From the NCBI RefSeq assembly GCF_039697315.1, contig NZ_CP155619.1, positions 2,170,001-2,234,000 of the forward strand: 64,000 nucleotides of DNA, read 5' to 3'. This stretch comes from Pseudomonas abietaniphila. Its GTDB lineage: Bacteria; Pseudomonadota; Gammaproteobacteria; Pseudomonadales; Pseudomonadaceae. Shown piece by piece: positions 35,346 to 43,909 of the stretch. Position numbers and translations under genes: made by a program. The stretch's first letter is position 1. Each line of letters begins with the position of its first letter. Below the pieces are notes generated by a model. It ran no database searches and was not told the DNA's origin. It saw only the letters and a program-made list of their open reading frames with translations.

Positions 35346-35606
35346 TCAGCACAACAACACATCGGGATAGCTGTCAGGCTCTTCGCCCGGCAACGGAAAG
35401 GCGCCATTGTACTCAGTGATCAACTGTCGCGCCCGATCGGCCTCTTCATCCTGCACCGCCAGCCCCAGCAGGCCGAACACCGGCAACTCGCCGATCCCGC
35501 CCAGCAAGTGGCGTCCGGTTATGTGTGACTCGATGCCTTCGCTGGCGAGCATGGACTGCAACAACTCGCCTTCCATCATGTTTTCCGGTTCATAGATTTT
35601 GCGCAT
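35346..35606 (-). CDS. DUF2007 small protein
   Basis: The 86-residue protein MRKIYEPENMMEGELLQSML is a DUF2007 member (putative signal-transducing protein, PII-like ferredoxin fold), with GIESHITGRHLLGG and the C-terminal half ending in Cys. Its ATG at 35606-35604 shares one base with the stop codon of the upstream Cys-rich gene, so the two are translationally coupled. The long frame extending to 35918 is antisense noise. Confidence 0.88.
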   Translation of the reverse strand: MRKIYEPENMMEGELLQSMLASEGIESHITGRHLLGGIGELPVFGLLGLAVQDEEADRARQLITEYNGAFPLPGEEPDSYPDVLLC

Positions 35607-35797
35607 CAGTCGTTCTCGGCACGGACGTCCAGATCCCATTCCTGGCCATCGGTTTGCAGATGAAACTCGATGGGACGGCAGCACACATGACAGTCTTCGA
35701 TGAAATGGTGGTCGCCTTCCGACAGATCCAGGACCGTTTCTCCCGGTTCGCCGCAATAAGGGCACTCGTAAGGCGCGGCAGGTTGTATTTCGTGCAT
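35606..35797 (-). CDS. CPXCG-motif cysteine-rich small protein
   Basis: The 63-residue protein carries ECPYCGEPG and, 25 residues later, EDCHVCCRPIEF, giving a four-cysteine zinc ribbon, and has a strongly acidic tail. This is the CPXCG-motif family of unknown function. ATG 35797 has a GGAG site; a GTG three bases upstream is possible but less likely. First gene of the small operon CPXCG - DUF2007 - SRAP protein. Confidence 0.9.
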   Translation of the reverse strand: MHEIQPAAPYECPYCGEPGETVLDLSEGDHHFIEDCHVCCRPIEFHLQTDGQEWDLDVRAEND

Positions 35798-35924
35798 CAC
35801 AGTCTCCGAGAGCAGTTTTGCGTATAATCGCCGACTTGTTTGCAGGCCGAGCTTTATTTCTCACCATCCGGGCGTAAAACCGGACTCGACCTACCTTTAC
35901 CCTAGCCGTTTCCAACAAGAGAGC

Positions 35925-37091
35925 ATGATGGGCGAATTCGATGCCATCCGACCGTACGACGACACCGAAGTAAAAGCCGTACTCAACCGGCTACTGGGTG
36001 ACGAGGCGTTCCTCGCGATCCTCACGCATTTCCGTTTTCCACGTCTGGCCGGCTCCCTCGGCTGGATCCTTCAGCCTGCGATCGCGCGCAAGCTGCGCCG
36101 CCAGTTCGCCGGCATCGACACCGTCGCCGCCTTGCAGGACAAGGTCGAGCATTACGTCGATCATACGATCGAACGGGCCACCGATGGTGTGACCTACACC
36201 GGCGTGGAGCAGTTCAAGTCCGGCGTGGCTTACCTGTTTCTGGCCAACCACCGGGATATCGTGATGGATCCGGCGTTCGTCAACTATGCCGTGTATCACG
36301 CAGGCTTGCCGACGCCGCGGATCGCCATCGGCGACAACCTGCTGCAGAAGCCTTTCGTCAGCGACCTGATGCGCCTGAACAAGAGCTTCATCGTGCATCG
36401 TTCCATCACCGGACGCCGCGAAAAGATGGCGGCGTACCAGTTGCTGTCGGCCTACATCAATCACTCGATTCGCAACGACTGCCAGTCCATCTGGATCGCG
36501 CAGGCCGAAGGCCGCGCCAAAGATGGCGACGACCGCACCGAGTCGGCGATCCTCAAGATGTTTCACATGAGTCGCAAGGACGAGCCGTTTGGCGAAGTCA
36601 TTCAGTCGCTGAACCTGACGCCTGTCTCGATCAGCTACGAGTACGACCCGTGCGATCAGGCAAAGGCCCGCGAGCTGTACATCCGGGCGACCACCGGCAG
36701 CTACACCAAGGCACCGGGCGAGGACGATGTCAGCATCGCGCTGGGCATCACCGGCTATAAAGGCCGCGTCCACGTTAACTTCGCGCCGCCGATCACCGAG
36801 CTGTTCGAAGACACCAAGCAATTGGCGATCGAAATGGACCGGCAGATCCTCGGCGGCTACCGGCTGTTCCCGGTGCATTATCTGGCGTACGCGCAGTGGG
36901 CCGATGCCGATCCGAGCCTGAACGTGCCTGCCGCTGCGGACATTTTCCCGGCCGATGAGCTAGAGCGTGCGAAAGAAGAATGGCAACGCCGCCTCGACGG
37001 CTGCGCCGAGGAGCACCGTCCGTATCTGGTGCTGCAATACGCGACGCCGGTGCGCAATCAGTATCGGGTCAAGGCGGGATTGCCGCTTTAA
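35925..37091 (+). CDS. Glycerol acyltransferase (PlsB/PlsC superfamily)
   Basis: The 388-residue protein has the acyltransferase box FLANHRDIVMDP (about 102-113; H-x4-D variant NHRDIVMD) and a second box IWIAQAEGRAKDG (about 185-197) in place of FPEGTR. It ends with GYRLFPVHYLAYAQW and a charged tail. No membrane helices are evident. The family acylates glycerol-phosphate or lysophospholipids. A TATAAT sequence at 35823-35828 lies in the upstream gap shared with the divergent Cys-rich gene. The first two ATGs at 35925 and 35928 are both usable. Confidence 0.88.
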   Translation: MMGEFDAIRPYDDTEVKAVLNRLLGDEAFLAILTHFRFPRLAGSLGWILQPAIARKLRRQFAGIDTVAALQDKVEHYVDHTIERATDGVTYTGVEQFKSGVAYLFLANHRDIVMDPAFVNYAVYHAGLPTPRIAIGDNLLQKPFVSDLMRLNKSFIVHRSITGRREKMAAYQLLSAYINHSIRNDCQSIWIAQAEGRAKDGDDRTESAILKMFHMSRKDEPFGEVIQSLNLTPVSISYEYDPCDQAKARELYIRATTGSYTKAPGEDDVSIALGITGYKGRVHVNFAPPITELFEDTKQLAIEMDRQILGGYRLFPVHYLAYAQWADADPSLNVPAAADIFPADELERAKEEWQRRLDGCAEEHRPYLVLQYATPVRNQYRVKAGLPL

Positions 37092-37107
37092 ACGCAGAGT
37101 TCGATCA

Positions 37108-37192
37108 CTGTGGGAGCGAGCTTGCTCGCGAATCAGATGGTTCTGCACGCGATTCGGTGGATGACACGACGCAATCGCGAGCAAGCTCGCTT
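37108..37192. repeat. REP element pair, right arm truncated
   Basis: CTGTGGGAGCGAGCTTGCTC with GCGAA is followed by TCGCGAGCAAGCTCGCTT. The second unit lacks its CCCACAG end and runs straight into the dispersed repeat, as if interrupted by it. Confidence 0.85.
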
Positions 37193-37198
37193 ATATGG

Positions 37199-37560
37199 TG
37201 TGCATTTCCACTATCTGGGGTGACGCTGATGGTTTGGTTTGTCCTAACGGCCAAACTGTTCCGCCTTCGGCGGGTTACTTGATAACCCCAAGTAACCAAG
37301 GGTTTGCTCCCGGTTTGGCCCTCCTGCGTCGGGTACCCTCACTTCGGCGACGCTCCGTGGGCCCGCGCCGAACGGACATCCAAGTCCTGACGGCGCTCTC
37401 GCGGCATCCATGCCGCTCGGCCCACTCCGCATCGCCTGCGTTCAGCCTGCACCCAAGTCGCGCTTTGTGGTGTCAGGCCTGCTGCGGTATGAAGATCAAG
37501 ATCAAGATCAAAAGCGAAGCGCGCTCTGCGCTTTCGTAGGTTTGCCGCATCACCTGCTGG
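37199..37560. repeat. Dispersed intergenic repeat with GATCAA array
   Basis: The stretch contains GGGTTACTTGATAACC and AAGTAACCAAGGGTTTGCTC, the segment around CGACGCTCCGTGGGCCCG, then the tandem GATCAAGATCAAGATCAAAA at about 37495-37514 and GCGCTCTGCGCTTTCGTAGG. I recognise this general sequence as one repeated between genes in many Pseudomonas genomes; it is not an insertion sequence and encodes no conserved protein. Recognition is from memory and only one copy is present in the window. Confidence 0.55.
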
Positions 37561-37572
37561 CTGAACACAAAA

Positions 37573-37640
37573 CCTGTGGGAGTTAGCTTGCTGACGAATG
37601 CGGTGCCTCATTCACCTTAATGAAACTGGCTCACTCCCAT
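37573..37640. repeat. Degenerate REP pair
   Basis: CCTGTGGGAGTTAGCTTGCT with GACGAA and, 30 bases on, GGCTCACTCCCATCGCG. Both arms are diverged from the consensus. Confidence 0.6.
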
Positions 37641-37716
37641 CGCGAGAAACCTGATGGTTCCCTCGCTCCGCGTGGTAACGCATTCAATGACGCTCTGGGT
37701 CATCCGGGCGTTGCGG

Positions 37717-37986
37717 TCAGATCTTAGTGCTCACCCACGACAACAGCAACGCGAACCCCAGGCACGCGGCGCCGATGCGATAGCTCAGGCGGATCATGCG
37801 CAGGGTGGGCACGTCCATCAGGTGCATGGGCTCGTCGATGGGCGCTTGCTCGGTGAGTTTGTGCAGATGCGTGGTTTCGCGCTGTTCGAGATTGCGGGTG
37901 GTGTGCAACAGCCAGATCCCGGGTCCGGCGGCCAGTAGCGCCAACCCGTTGAGGACCATTGCGGGGGAGTGCTGGAGGAGCGACAT
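37717..37986 (-). CDS. Small two-helix membrane protein, unknown
   Basis: The 89-residue protein has two hydrophobic segments (about residues 10-26 and 68-86) separated by a 40-residue polar loop rich in His, Glu and Thr (QRETTHLHKLTEQAPIDEPM). The termini probably lie on the same side of the inner membrane. I do not recognise a named family. It stands alone between the repeat-rich gap and a divergent small gene. Confidence 0.65.
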   Translation of the reverse strand: MSLLQHSPAMVLNGLALLAAGPGIWLLHTTRNLEQRETTHLHKLTEQAPIDEPMHLMDVPTLRMIRLSYRIGAACLGFALLLSWVSTKI

Positions 37987-38126
37987 GGGGCCTCGATGGC
38001 GCCAGGTCAGGGGCGCCGCAGGTTCAGTTGGATCTGACGATAAAGGTACTGCGTGTCACCTTAACGTCACCTGAACCGTTCACTGTGTAGCACCTCGACT
38101 CGACCACCCCGGATACGGAGAGCGTC

Positions 38127-38330
38127 ATGCTGCACGCCCACAACCAGGACCGCCTTTACCTTATTGCCCAGAGTGACGAGCAGGAAGCGCTTATCGACGC
38201 GCTGGCCTTCAACGTTCAGGACAGGCATTGGCTGGTCTACTGCGCACTGGGTGGCCACGCTCATAACGATCTGCCGGAGGTCGACCTGGAAACGGGTTAC
38301 AGCTTTCTGGATTTCTACCAGGCGGCGTAA
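38127..38330 (+). CDS. Conserved-looking small protein, unknown
   Basis: The 67-residue protein is acidic and soluble, beginning MLHAHNQDRLYLIAQSDEQE and ending with GYSFLDFYQAA. It has a clear CGGAG ribosome site and is followed 14 bases later by a strong terminator, so it is a real single-gene unit. Function unknown. Confidence 0.7.
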   Translation: MLHAHNQDRLYLIAQSDEQEALIDALAFNVQDRHWLVYCALGGHAHNDLPEVDLETGYSFLDFYQAA

Positions 38331-38344
38331 ACCCGATACCCAAC

Positions 38345-38382
38345 AAAAAGCCCCCGGCTTCTCACGAAACCGGGGGCTTTTG
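38345..38382. terminator. Bidirectional Rho-independent terminator
   Basis: AAAAGCCCCCGG, loop, CCGGGGGCTTTT. It lies between the small unknown gene and the converging YajG-like gene. Confidence 0.95.
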
Positions 38383-38399
38383 TCATACAGCCAGTCGAG

Positions 38400-38981
38400 T
38401 TACTGGCCCAGCGTGCGACCGATGGTCTGATCCTGGAACAGACGGGTCAGCGCATCGCTGAGCACGTCGCTGATCAGTTTGGTGTTCGTTTCCTCGTTCG
38501 GCGCCATGCCAAAACGCTGATCCAGCGACGCCGCGTAACGGCCGCTGTAGCTGCGACCATTGTTCTGCACGTCGGCGCGGAAGGTCGAACTGATGTTGGC
38601 TTCGGTCACGTACAGGCCTTCTTTGGGCGACTGATACTTGAGGTCAGCGAGCGTAATGGTCAGCTGTGGTCCGTTGCCACCCTGTACCGGCGTAAAGCCC
38701 AGCAGGCGCACGGCGGCTTCGGCCTGGGCCTGGAGCTGCGGAACCACCTGCTGGCTGTTGACCGTGATCGAACTGGTTTCAGGGTACAGACCACCGCGGG
38801 TGCCAAGGGTCTGCGACTGGCGACCGTCGACAACCCGAACCACCACCTGCTGACCGTGCCCGACAGGCGCCAGCTGGCTGTTCAACTTGGGTTGTGGGCT
38901 AAGCGACTGCGGGCTGTGGGCACACCCCACCAGCGTCAGACTGCCTACAGCAAGCAAACCGAACAAAACGCGACGCAACAT
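38400..38981 (-). CDS. YajG-family lipoprotein
   Basis: The 193-residue precursor (ATG 38981, GGAGA eight bases upstream; ATG 38987 is an alternative) has a lipobox LTLVGC. It also shows the YajG pattern VVVRVVDGRQSQTLGTRGG, LTITLADLKY and the C-terminal helix LISDVLSDALTRLFQD. It should be anchored in the outer membrane facing the periplasm. Its role is unknown; in enterobacteria yajG is next to ampG, which is not the case here. Confidence 0.9.
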   Translation of the reverse strand: MLRRVLFGLLAVGSLTLVGCAHSPQSLSPQPKLNSQLAPVGHGQQVVVRVVDGRQSQTLGTRGGLYPETSSITVNSQQVVPQLQAQAEAAVRLLGFTPVQGGNGPQLTITLADLKYQSPKEGLYVTEANISSTFRADVQNNGRSYSGRYAASLDQRFGMAPNEETNTKLISDVLSDALTRLFQDQTIGRTLGQ

Positions 38982-39225
38982 GCTCATTTCTCCATGGGCC
39001 AAGGCACAAATTGTGCCGCAGTATAACGACCTCGCAAGGTCGCTCACTAGCGTAAAGATACGACAAAGTGCCATCGCACCGGTTCCCGACTCCACCGTCG
39101 TTCATGACAGCCAGAAGATCCGCGCCGACACCATTACGCAATGTGGACGTCATGGGGATGTCATCGCCGCACGCCATACTTTTCTCAAACGCCCAACAGC
39201 GCTTCCCACAGCAAGGAGTCTTCCC

Positions 39226-39459
39226 ATGGACTTTCTCTGGTCTCTGTTCTCGCTCCGTCGCCGTCATCGCCACTATGCCCGCGTGGACAAGTACGGCATC
39301 TGCGTTTCGTTCAAGCACTGCGCCGTGGCGCCTCAGGGTCATGACTGGGTGGAAATAACCGAAGCCAATCTGAGCTGGCTGCACCAGCCCCTGCCTGCCA
39401 GCGCCCGCGTCAGTCCCCGCGCGCGTGCGATTACCGCCCGGCAATTGCTCAGCATCTGA
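39226..39459 (+). CDS. Small basic protein, unknown
   Basis: From ATG 39226, with AAGGAG eight bases upstream, the 77-residue product starts MDFLWSLFSLRRRHRHYARV and is strongly basic at both ends. It contains two cysteines in YGICVSFKHC. No membrane segment long enough for insertion is present. Family not recognised. The longer frame beginning at 38887 overlaps the YajG-like gene antisense and is rejected. Confidence 0.65.
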   Translation: MDFLWSLFSLRRRHRHYARVDKYGICVSFKHCAVAPQGHDWVEITEANLSWLHQPLPASARVSPRARAITARQLLSI

Positions 39460-40191
39460 CCGAACGGCGAATAAAAGTCATTTTTTCTGGATCAATTCTG
39501 CGCGTTTCATCGCTATAATCTCCCCCCGATTATAAGGACGTCTCCTGATCGGGCCTCGCAGCATCGTTGATACCGCGTATCGACTCCTCCGTATCGCCCA
39601 CAGAGAGCCTTCCACACAGACATGTGCAGCCCGGTGTGTCCGCTGTGCAGGCGCGAAAACGTCGATTCACTCGAACCTTTTGCGCACGCCAATGCCCACA
39701 CTGTGTATGAACCTGATCTGCCAGAGCTGCCATCGCGCAGCCCTTTTTGAGGTTTGCGTCTCCAAAAGAGCGCGAAAAAAACGGGTTTTCACAACTTCAC
39801 AAGAGTGTGGCGAGCAAATGAATAGTTACGCGTTTGTACATGCACCATTAGCGTCTGACCCAGCCCCCTTGCAAAGGACCGACTGCAGCGCAGCCTCCAC
39901 AACCGGAGCCTGAAGCCTGTCCACTACGGATTTGGTTGCATAACCGGACGTCTTGACGATAGTCGAATGGCTGTTCGGGCCAAAAAATGCGTTCATGCTT
40001 GCACGACAAAAGCATCGACCAGGCCCCTGCGGTGGCGTCCGCTGAAGATGCAAAAAATTGCGAAGAATCGGACATGCCGATCCCGGCCGGGTTGTACGAG
40101 GCACTGCGCGAACCCCGCGCTGCCCGCACCCGGCAACTGACCTCGGGGTCCATGCCGTCAATTTGGTGCTGCAGATTTTGGAGACGCGTTA
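39460..40191 (+). other. Long leader region before mqo
   Basis: A 732-base stretch without a supported gene precedes mqo. A TATAAT lies at 39514-39519, but no good -35 element is 16-18 bases upstream of it. Two short open frames with plausible starts occur at 39622-39750 (42 codons, with C-x3-C-x2-C near its start) and 39818-39913 (31 codons, MNSYAFVHAPLASD). Neither can be confirmed. The size suggests a long 5' untranslated region or an unannotated RNA. Confidence 0.4.
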
Positions 40192-41697
40192 ATGGCGCAT
40201 AACGAAGCAGTCGATGTGGTACTGGTCGGGGCAGGCATCATGAGTGCCACCCTCGCAGTGCTGCTCAAGGAGCTCGACCCAAGCCTCAAGCTTGAGGTTG
40301 TCGAGCTGATGGATTCCGGTGCCGCAGAGAGTTCCAACCCATGGAACAACGCAGGCACCGGCCATGCAGGCCTGTGCGAGCTGAACTACACGCCGGAAGC
40401 GGCCGATGGCTCCATCGACATCAAAAAAGCGATTCATATCAACACCCAGTTCGAAGTGTCGAAGCAGTTCTGGAGCTATCTGGCTCGCAAGGGCACCTTC
40501 GGCTCTTCTCGCTCGTTCATCACCCCGGTGCCGCACCTGAGCTTCGTTCAGGGCGAAAAAGGCATGGCGTACCTCAAAAAACGCTATGAAGCGCTGCGCA
40601 AGCACCACGCCTTCGCGTCGATGGAATACACCGAAGACAAGGCCAAGCTGGCCGAGTGGATGCCGCTGATGATGCCCGGCCGTCCGGCCGATGAGCCGAT
40701 CGCCGCCACACGCGTCATGCACGGCACCGACGTGAACTTCGGCAACCTGACCAATCAATTGCTCAAGCACCTGTCCAGCGCACCCGATGCGCAGGTCAAG
40801 TACTGCAAGCGCGTCACGGGCCTGAGCCGTAAAGGCAGTGGCTGGAGCGTGACCATCAAGGACGTCAACAGCGGTGGCACCCGCGAAATCGACGCCAAAT
40901 TCGTATTCCTCGGCGCCGGTGGCGCGGCCTTGCCGCTGCTGCAGATGTCGGGCATCGAAGAAGGCAAAGGTTTCGGCGGTTTCCCGGTCAGCGGCCAGTG
41001 GCTGCGCTGCGACAACCCTGAAGTGGTCAAGCATCACCAGGCCAAGGTCTACAGCCAGGCTGCGGTGGGCTCCCCGCCGATGTCGGTTCCACACCTGGAC
41101 ACCCGCGTCGTCGACGGCAAGACCTCCCTGCTGTTCGGGCCTTACGCCGGTTTCACCACCAAGTTCCTCAAGCACGGTTCGCTCATGGACCTGCCGCTGT
41201 CGATCCGCGCCGCCAACATCGCACCGATGCTGGCCGTAGCCCGCGACAACATGGACCTAACCAAGTACCTGATCAGTGAAGTGCGGCAGTCCATGGAACA
41301 GCGTCTGGATGCCCTGCGTCGCTTCTACCCTGAAGCGAAAGCCGAAGACTGGCGCCTGGAAGTGGCCGGTCAGCGGGTGCAGATCATCAAGAAGGATCCG
41401 AAGAAAGGCGGCGTTCTGCAATTCGGTACCGAACTGGTCTCGGCCAAGGACGGTTCCCTTGCAGCGCTGCTGGGCGCATCGCCCGGTGCTTCGGTGACCG
41501 TGTCGATCATGCTCGACCTGATCGAACGCTGCTTCCCTGAAAAGGCTCGTACCGAATGGGCCGCCAAACTGAATGAGATCTTCCCGGCTCGGGAGAAGAT
41601 TCTGGAAACCGACGCGCAGCTGTATCAGCGTGTCAGCGCCCAGAGCGACGAGAGCCTGGAGCTGGTCCCAAGCAGTCAGGCGGCAAGCTTCGCTTGA
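40192..41697 (+). CDS. mqo: Malate:quinone oxidoreductase
   Basis: The 501-residue FAD enzyme begins at ATG 40192 with GGAGACG upstream. The N-terminal Rossmann motif is [17 protein letters not shown] (residues 9-25), followed by the family-specific [20 protein letters not shown] (about 48-67). [15 protein letters not shown] lies mid-protein and [15 protein letters not shown] in the second half. It oxidises malate to oxaloacetate and passes electrons to the quinone pool at the inner membrane, serving the TCA cycle. Pseudomonads often carry more than one mqo; this copy lies in the same neighbourhood as hpt, upp and hemH. Confidence 0.97.
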   Translation: MAHNEAVDVVLVGAGIMSATLAVLLKELDPSLKLEVVELMDSGAAESSNPWNNAGTGHAGLCELNYTPEAADGSIDIKKAIHINTQFEVSKQFWSYLARKGTFGSSRSFITPVPHLSFVQGEKGMAYLKKRYEALRKHHAFASMEYTEDKAKLAEWMPLMMPGRPADEPIAATRVMHGTDVNFGNLTNQLLKHLSSAPDAQVKYCKRVTGLSRKGSGWSVTIKDVNSGGTREIDAKFVFLGAGGAALPLLQMSGIEEGKGFGGFPVSGQWLRCDNPEVVKHHQAKVYSQAAVGSPPMSVPHLDTRVVDGKTSLLFGPYAGFTTKFLKHGSLMDLPLSIRAANIAPMLAVARDNMDLTKYLISEVRQSMEQRLDALRRFYPEAKAEDWRLEVAGQRVQIIKKDPKKGGVLQFGTELVSAKDGSLAALLGASPGASVTVSIMLDLIERCFPEKARTEWAAKLNEIFPAREKILETDAQLYQRVSAQSDESLELVPSSQAASFA

Positions 41698-41729
41698 TTC
41701 AGAGCCCGCTCTGAATCAGTGAGATTACT

Positions 41730-41764
41730 GAAAGCCCCGCCCACGCAGCGGGGCTTTCAGTTTT
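41730..41764. terminator. Rho-independent terminator after mqo
   Basis: GAAAGCCCCGC, short loop, GCGGGGCTTTC, then a T-rich tail. It lies between converging genes and can serve both. Confidence 0.92.
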
Positions 41765-41785
41765 ACCTTCCTCCCAGGTTTCGTG

Positions 41786-42250
41786 TTACTTCATCGAAAA
41801 CCTGACCGTGTAACTCTCCATCGAATTCGTGCCTTTGGTCACTGAAGCACCGCACTCGGCAGAGGCCGTGCCGACAGACTTGGCCGTTGCAAATTTCTCA
41901 GGCGCGGGGCTTATACCGATCCAGCTGAACGTCGCTTTGTGCGAAAAGGTGAACTCGCATTTCTTGCCACCTGCCGCCGCATAGCGCATCGTCGCCGAAT
42001 CACTGCGAGGGTTGGCCAGCGTCACGCTGAATCCCTTCCCGCTGTTCTCAGGCTGGATGTGATACGTGCTCAAACCAGTCCCCTGCGGCTTCCAGCTGGC
42101 ATACGTCATTTGAAGGTTCTGCACTTCGTCATTCCATACCTCGACCGCGACCTTGATGCTCTTTGGGTAAGCCGCGAAGGCAGCAGGCACCATGGCCACA
42201 GTGGCAAGCAAGGCCACGAAGGCGCTCAGACTGCGATTGATTATGTTCAT
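41786..42250 (-). CDS. Secreted two-cysteine protein, unknown
   Basis: The 154-residue precursor has a signal peptide (residues 1-26, ending PAAFA). The mature part is a beta-rich domain with YASWKPQGTG, FSVTLANPRSDSATMRYAA, GGKKCEFTF and ASAECGASV; the two Cys likely pair. It closes with ESYTVRFSMK. The spacing of W, the N-P step, the R-Y pair, the two Cys and the final strand is shared with the protein encoded at 43457-43909, so the two look like distant paralogues. Family not recognised. Confidence 0.7.
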   Translation of the reverse strand: MNIINRSLSAFVALLATVAMVPAAFAAYPKSIKVAVEVWNDEVQNLQMTYASWKPQGTGLSTYHIQPENSGKGFSVTLANPRSDSATMRYAAAGGKKCEFTFSHKATFSWIGISPAPEKFATAKSVGTASAECGASVTKGTNSMESYTVRFSMK

Positions 42251-42461
42251 GCGTTGAATTCCTTTTCATTTGATTGCCCAAGCGTCCTGCCCGGGAAGTT
42301 GCGCCTCAAGGCACAAGAGCAAGTATGAGCGCGCCAATGGTTTTTAAAAGGAATGAACGCAGAGAGAACAGGTAGGAAAAAGCCTTTTAACGCGCAGTAC
42401 GGCAAGCCCCTGCCAAGGTTTACGTGGACGCCAGTGGGCCTGCCAGCACTGTGATCATGAC

Positions 42462-42486
42462 AACGGGCGCCGTTGCGTCGCCCGTT
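42462..42486. terminator. Hairpin after the PA4642-type gene
   Basis: AACGGGCG, nine-base loop, CGCCCGTT. On the minus strand it follows the stop of the 95-residue gene at 42502. No T-run, so it may be a weak or Rho-assisted terminator. Confidence 0.5.
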
Positions 42487-42501
42487 TAGTGTGGCTGCGC
42501 C

Positions 42502-42789
42502 TCAGCCGCGCGCCTGTTCGATCAACTCGATGTATTCCTCGGCGTTACGCTGATCCTTGATCAGTGCGACAAAGTCATTGCCGTGGGCGTCTTTGCCACC
42601 AAGGTCGTAGCCCGCTTCTTTGAAGAACACCAGAAAGCGCCCGAAGTCATCGATGCGCAGGCCACGATAGGCTTTGATCAGCTTGTGCAGGGACGGGGAA
42701 GTCGCGTCGACCGGCTCGAAATCCAGGAACAATTTGATCTGGGCATCGCCGATTTCATCGCCAATCACCTGCTTCTTGTCTTTACGCAT
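42502..42789 (-). CDS. PA4642-family small protein
   Basis: From ATG 42789 (GGAG site) the 95-residue protein reads MRKDKKQVIGDEIGDAQIKL and contains LIKAYRGLRIDDFGRFLVFF and GNDFVALIKDQRNAEEYIEL. It is soluble, acidic at the C-terminus and belongs to a family conserved across pseudomonads near mqo and hpt. No function is known. ATG 42801 is an unsupported alternative. Confidence 0.85.
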   Translation of the reverse strand: MRKDKKQVIGDEIGDAQIKLFLDFEPVDATSPSLHKLIKAYRGLRIDDFGRFLVFFKEAGYDLGGKDAHGNDFVALIKDQRNAEEYIELIEQARG

Positions 42790-42857
42790 TGCTGACTCCA
42801 ACTGACTTGCGGGACGTTTTCACGGGCGGGCAGTTTACCCCTCGCCCGGCCACAGGC

Positions 42858-43349
42858 TCAACGCGCGCGTACACTGCCCGTGTGCACATCGGCCCAGACA
42901 TGACCATTGGCGTAACTGAGGAACTGGCAATAGACCTTTTCGTTGCGCAGCAAATCGACGAGCACGCGGTATTGGTTGGCAGGGTAATACAGGGTCAACG
43001 TGCGGCTTGACGCGTCGTACGCGGGTTTTTTCAGGCTTTTGCTTTCGCCGTCAAAATGAATCAGCACCTCGGAAATCGTGGCGCCTTTGTTCATCGGCTT
43101 GCCCTTGAGGCGCAGGGTCAGCGGCGACGTCACGGGAATCGGCTGCTGATTGGACTGACGCTGGCTGCCCACCACCACTGAATAGTCGGTGATCTGCAGC
43201 AATTGCTGCTGCTCGGGTTCTCCCTCACGCACCGACAACTCATCGGGCGGCAGGTATTGGGCGTGCATGGGTTCGGCGACAACAGGCGCGGCCATCGGCA
43301 GGCTCAACAACACCAGCAAGGCAGCTCTACGGCGAAAGGACAAAGGCAT
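42858..43349 (-). CDS. Secreted protein, unknown
   Basis: The 163-residue precursor has a signal peptide (about residues 1-25, cleavage near VVAEPM). A Gln-rich segment (EGEPEQQQLLQITDYSVVVG) is followed by a beta-rich domain with PVTSPLTLRLKGKPM, TISEVLIHFDGESK and YYPANQYRVLVDLLRNEKVY. It carries a single cysteine near residue 140. Family not recognised. It lies 68 bases upstream of the PA4642-type gene on the same strand and may share a transcript. Confidence 0.7.
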   Translation of the reverse strand: MPLSFRRRAALLVLLSLPMAAPVVAEPMHAQYLPPDELSVREGEPEQQQLLQITDYSVVVGSQRQSNQQPIPVTSPLTLRLKGKPMNKGATISEVLIHFDGESKSLKKPAYDASSRTLTLYYPANQYRVLVDLLRNEKVYCQFLSYANGHVWADVHTGSVRAR

Positions 43350-43456
43350 GATGGCTCCCCGAAAAAACAGGGGAGCACTCTAGCATGGAGAAGGCGTGCC
43401 TCAGCCCAAAGGGCGCAGCACGTTTTCACGATTTGATACGTGGGCTTTCACGCGGG

Positions 43457-43909
43457 TCAATTCATCTCGACCTGGACGGCGTAACCGCGACCCGGCGTGT
43501 TGTTGAGGACCTTGGCGCGGCAAGTGGCGGGCTCGCTGCCTTGCGACTGAGCGTCGACCCAGTAGCGAGGGAGAAGGGTGATGTTGCCACCGCTTTGACT
43601 CGGTCGCATGTCGTGACCTAGGCGAAACAGGCAAACCTTGTGCGCGCTGCTGTAGCGAAACGAAGCCTGATCGACAGTGGGATTGGTCAACGGGATGTTC
43701 ACGACCGCAAACGTGCCGGGCGTGACGCGATAATTTGCCGCCGACTCACCGGCCAGACTCCAGCTCGAGGAGGTCAGGTCCAGCGTGCGCTGGCCCTGAT
43801 TCACCACGTCGACGGTGGCGATGAGTTGCGCGGCCTGAGCCGTTTGAGCGAGAACAATCGCCGAGGCGAGAGCGACGGCGAGGCCGGCGCTCAGGTGTTT
43901 CAGATTCAT
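43457..43909 (-). CDS. Secreted two-cysteine protein, unknown (paralogue of the 41786 gene)
   Basis: From ATG 43909 the 150-residue precursor has a signal peptide ending near TAQAAQL. The mature part has SSSWSLAGES, VVNIPLTNPTVDQASFRYSS, HKVCLFRLG and EPATCRAKV, and ends GRGYAVQVEMN. The order of W, N-P, R-Y, Cys, Cys and last strand matches the protein encoded at 41786-42250. An upstream ATG at 43924 adds five residues. Function unknown; the small beta-sandwich look would suit a periplasmic or secreted binding protein. Confidence 0.7.
   Translation of the reverse strand: MNLKHLSAGLAVALASAIVLAQTAQAAQLIATVDVVNQGQRTLDLTSSSWSLAGESAANYRVTPGTFAVVNIPLTNPTVDQASFRYSSAHKVCLFRLGHDMRPSQSGGNITLLPRYWVDAQSQGSEPATCRAKVLNNTPGRGYAVQVEMN

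Larger units (their letters stand above)
37092..37716. other. Gene-free stretch made of REP units and a dispersed Pseudomonas repeat
   Basis: This 625-base gap has no supported gene. It holds a REP pair (37108-37192), a long GC-rich repetitive stretch (37199-37560) and another REP-like pair (37573-37640), each listed separately. The last 75 bases show nothing recognisable. Confidence 0.7.

Noticed and set aside
37199..37560. Could the repeat be an insertion sequence or CRISPR array?
   Set aside because: No transposase frame, no terminal inverted repeats, and the only tandem unit is a hexamer repeated about three times without spacers.
39622..39750. 42-codon frame with C-x3-C-x2-C near its start in the mqo leader
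   Set aside because: The start context is weak and there is no second metal-binding half; not called as a gene, only mentioned as part of the leader.
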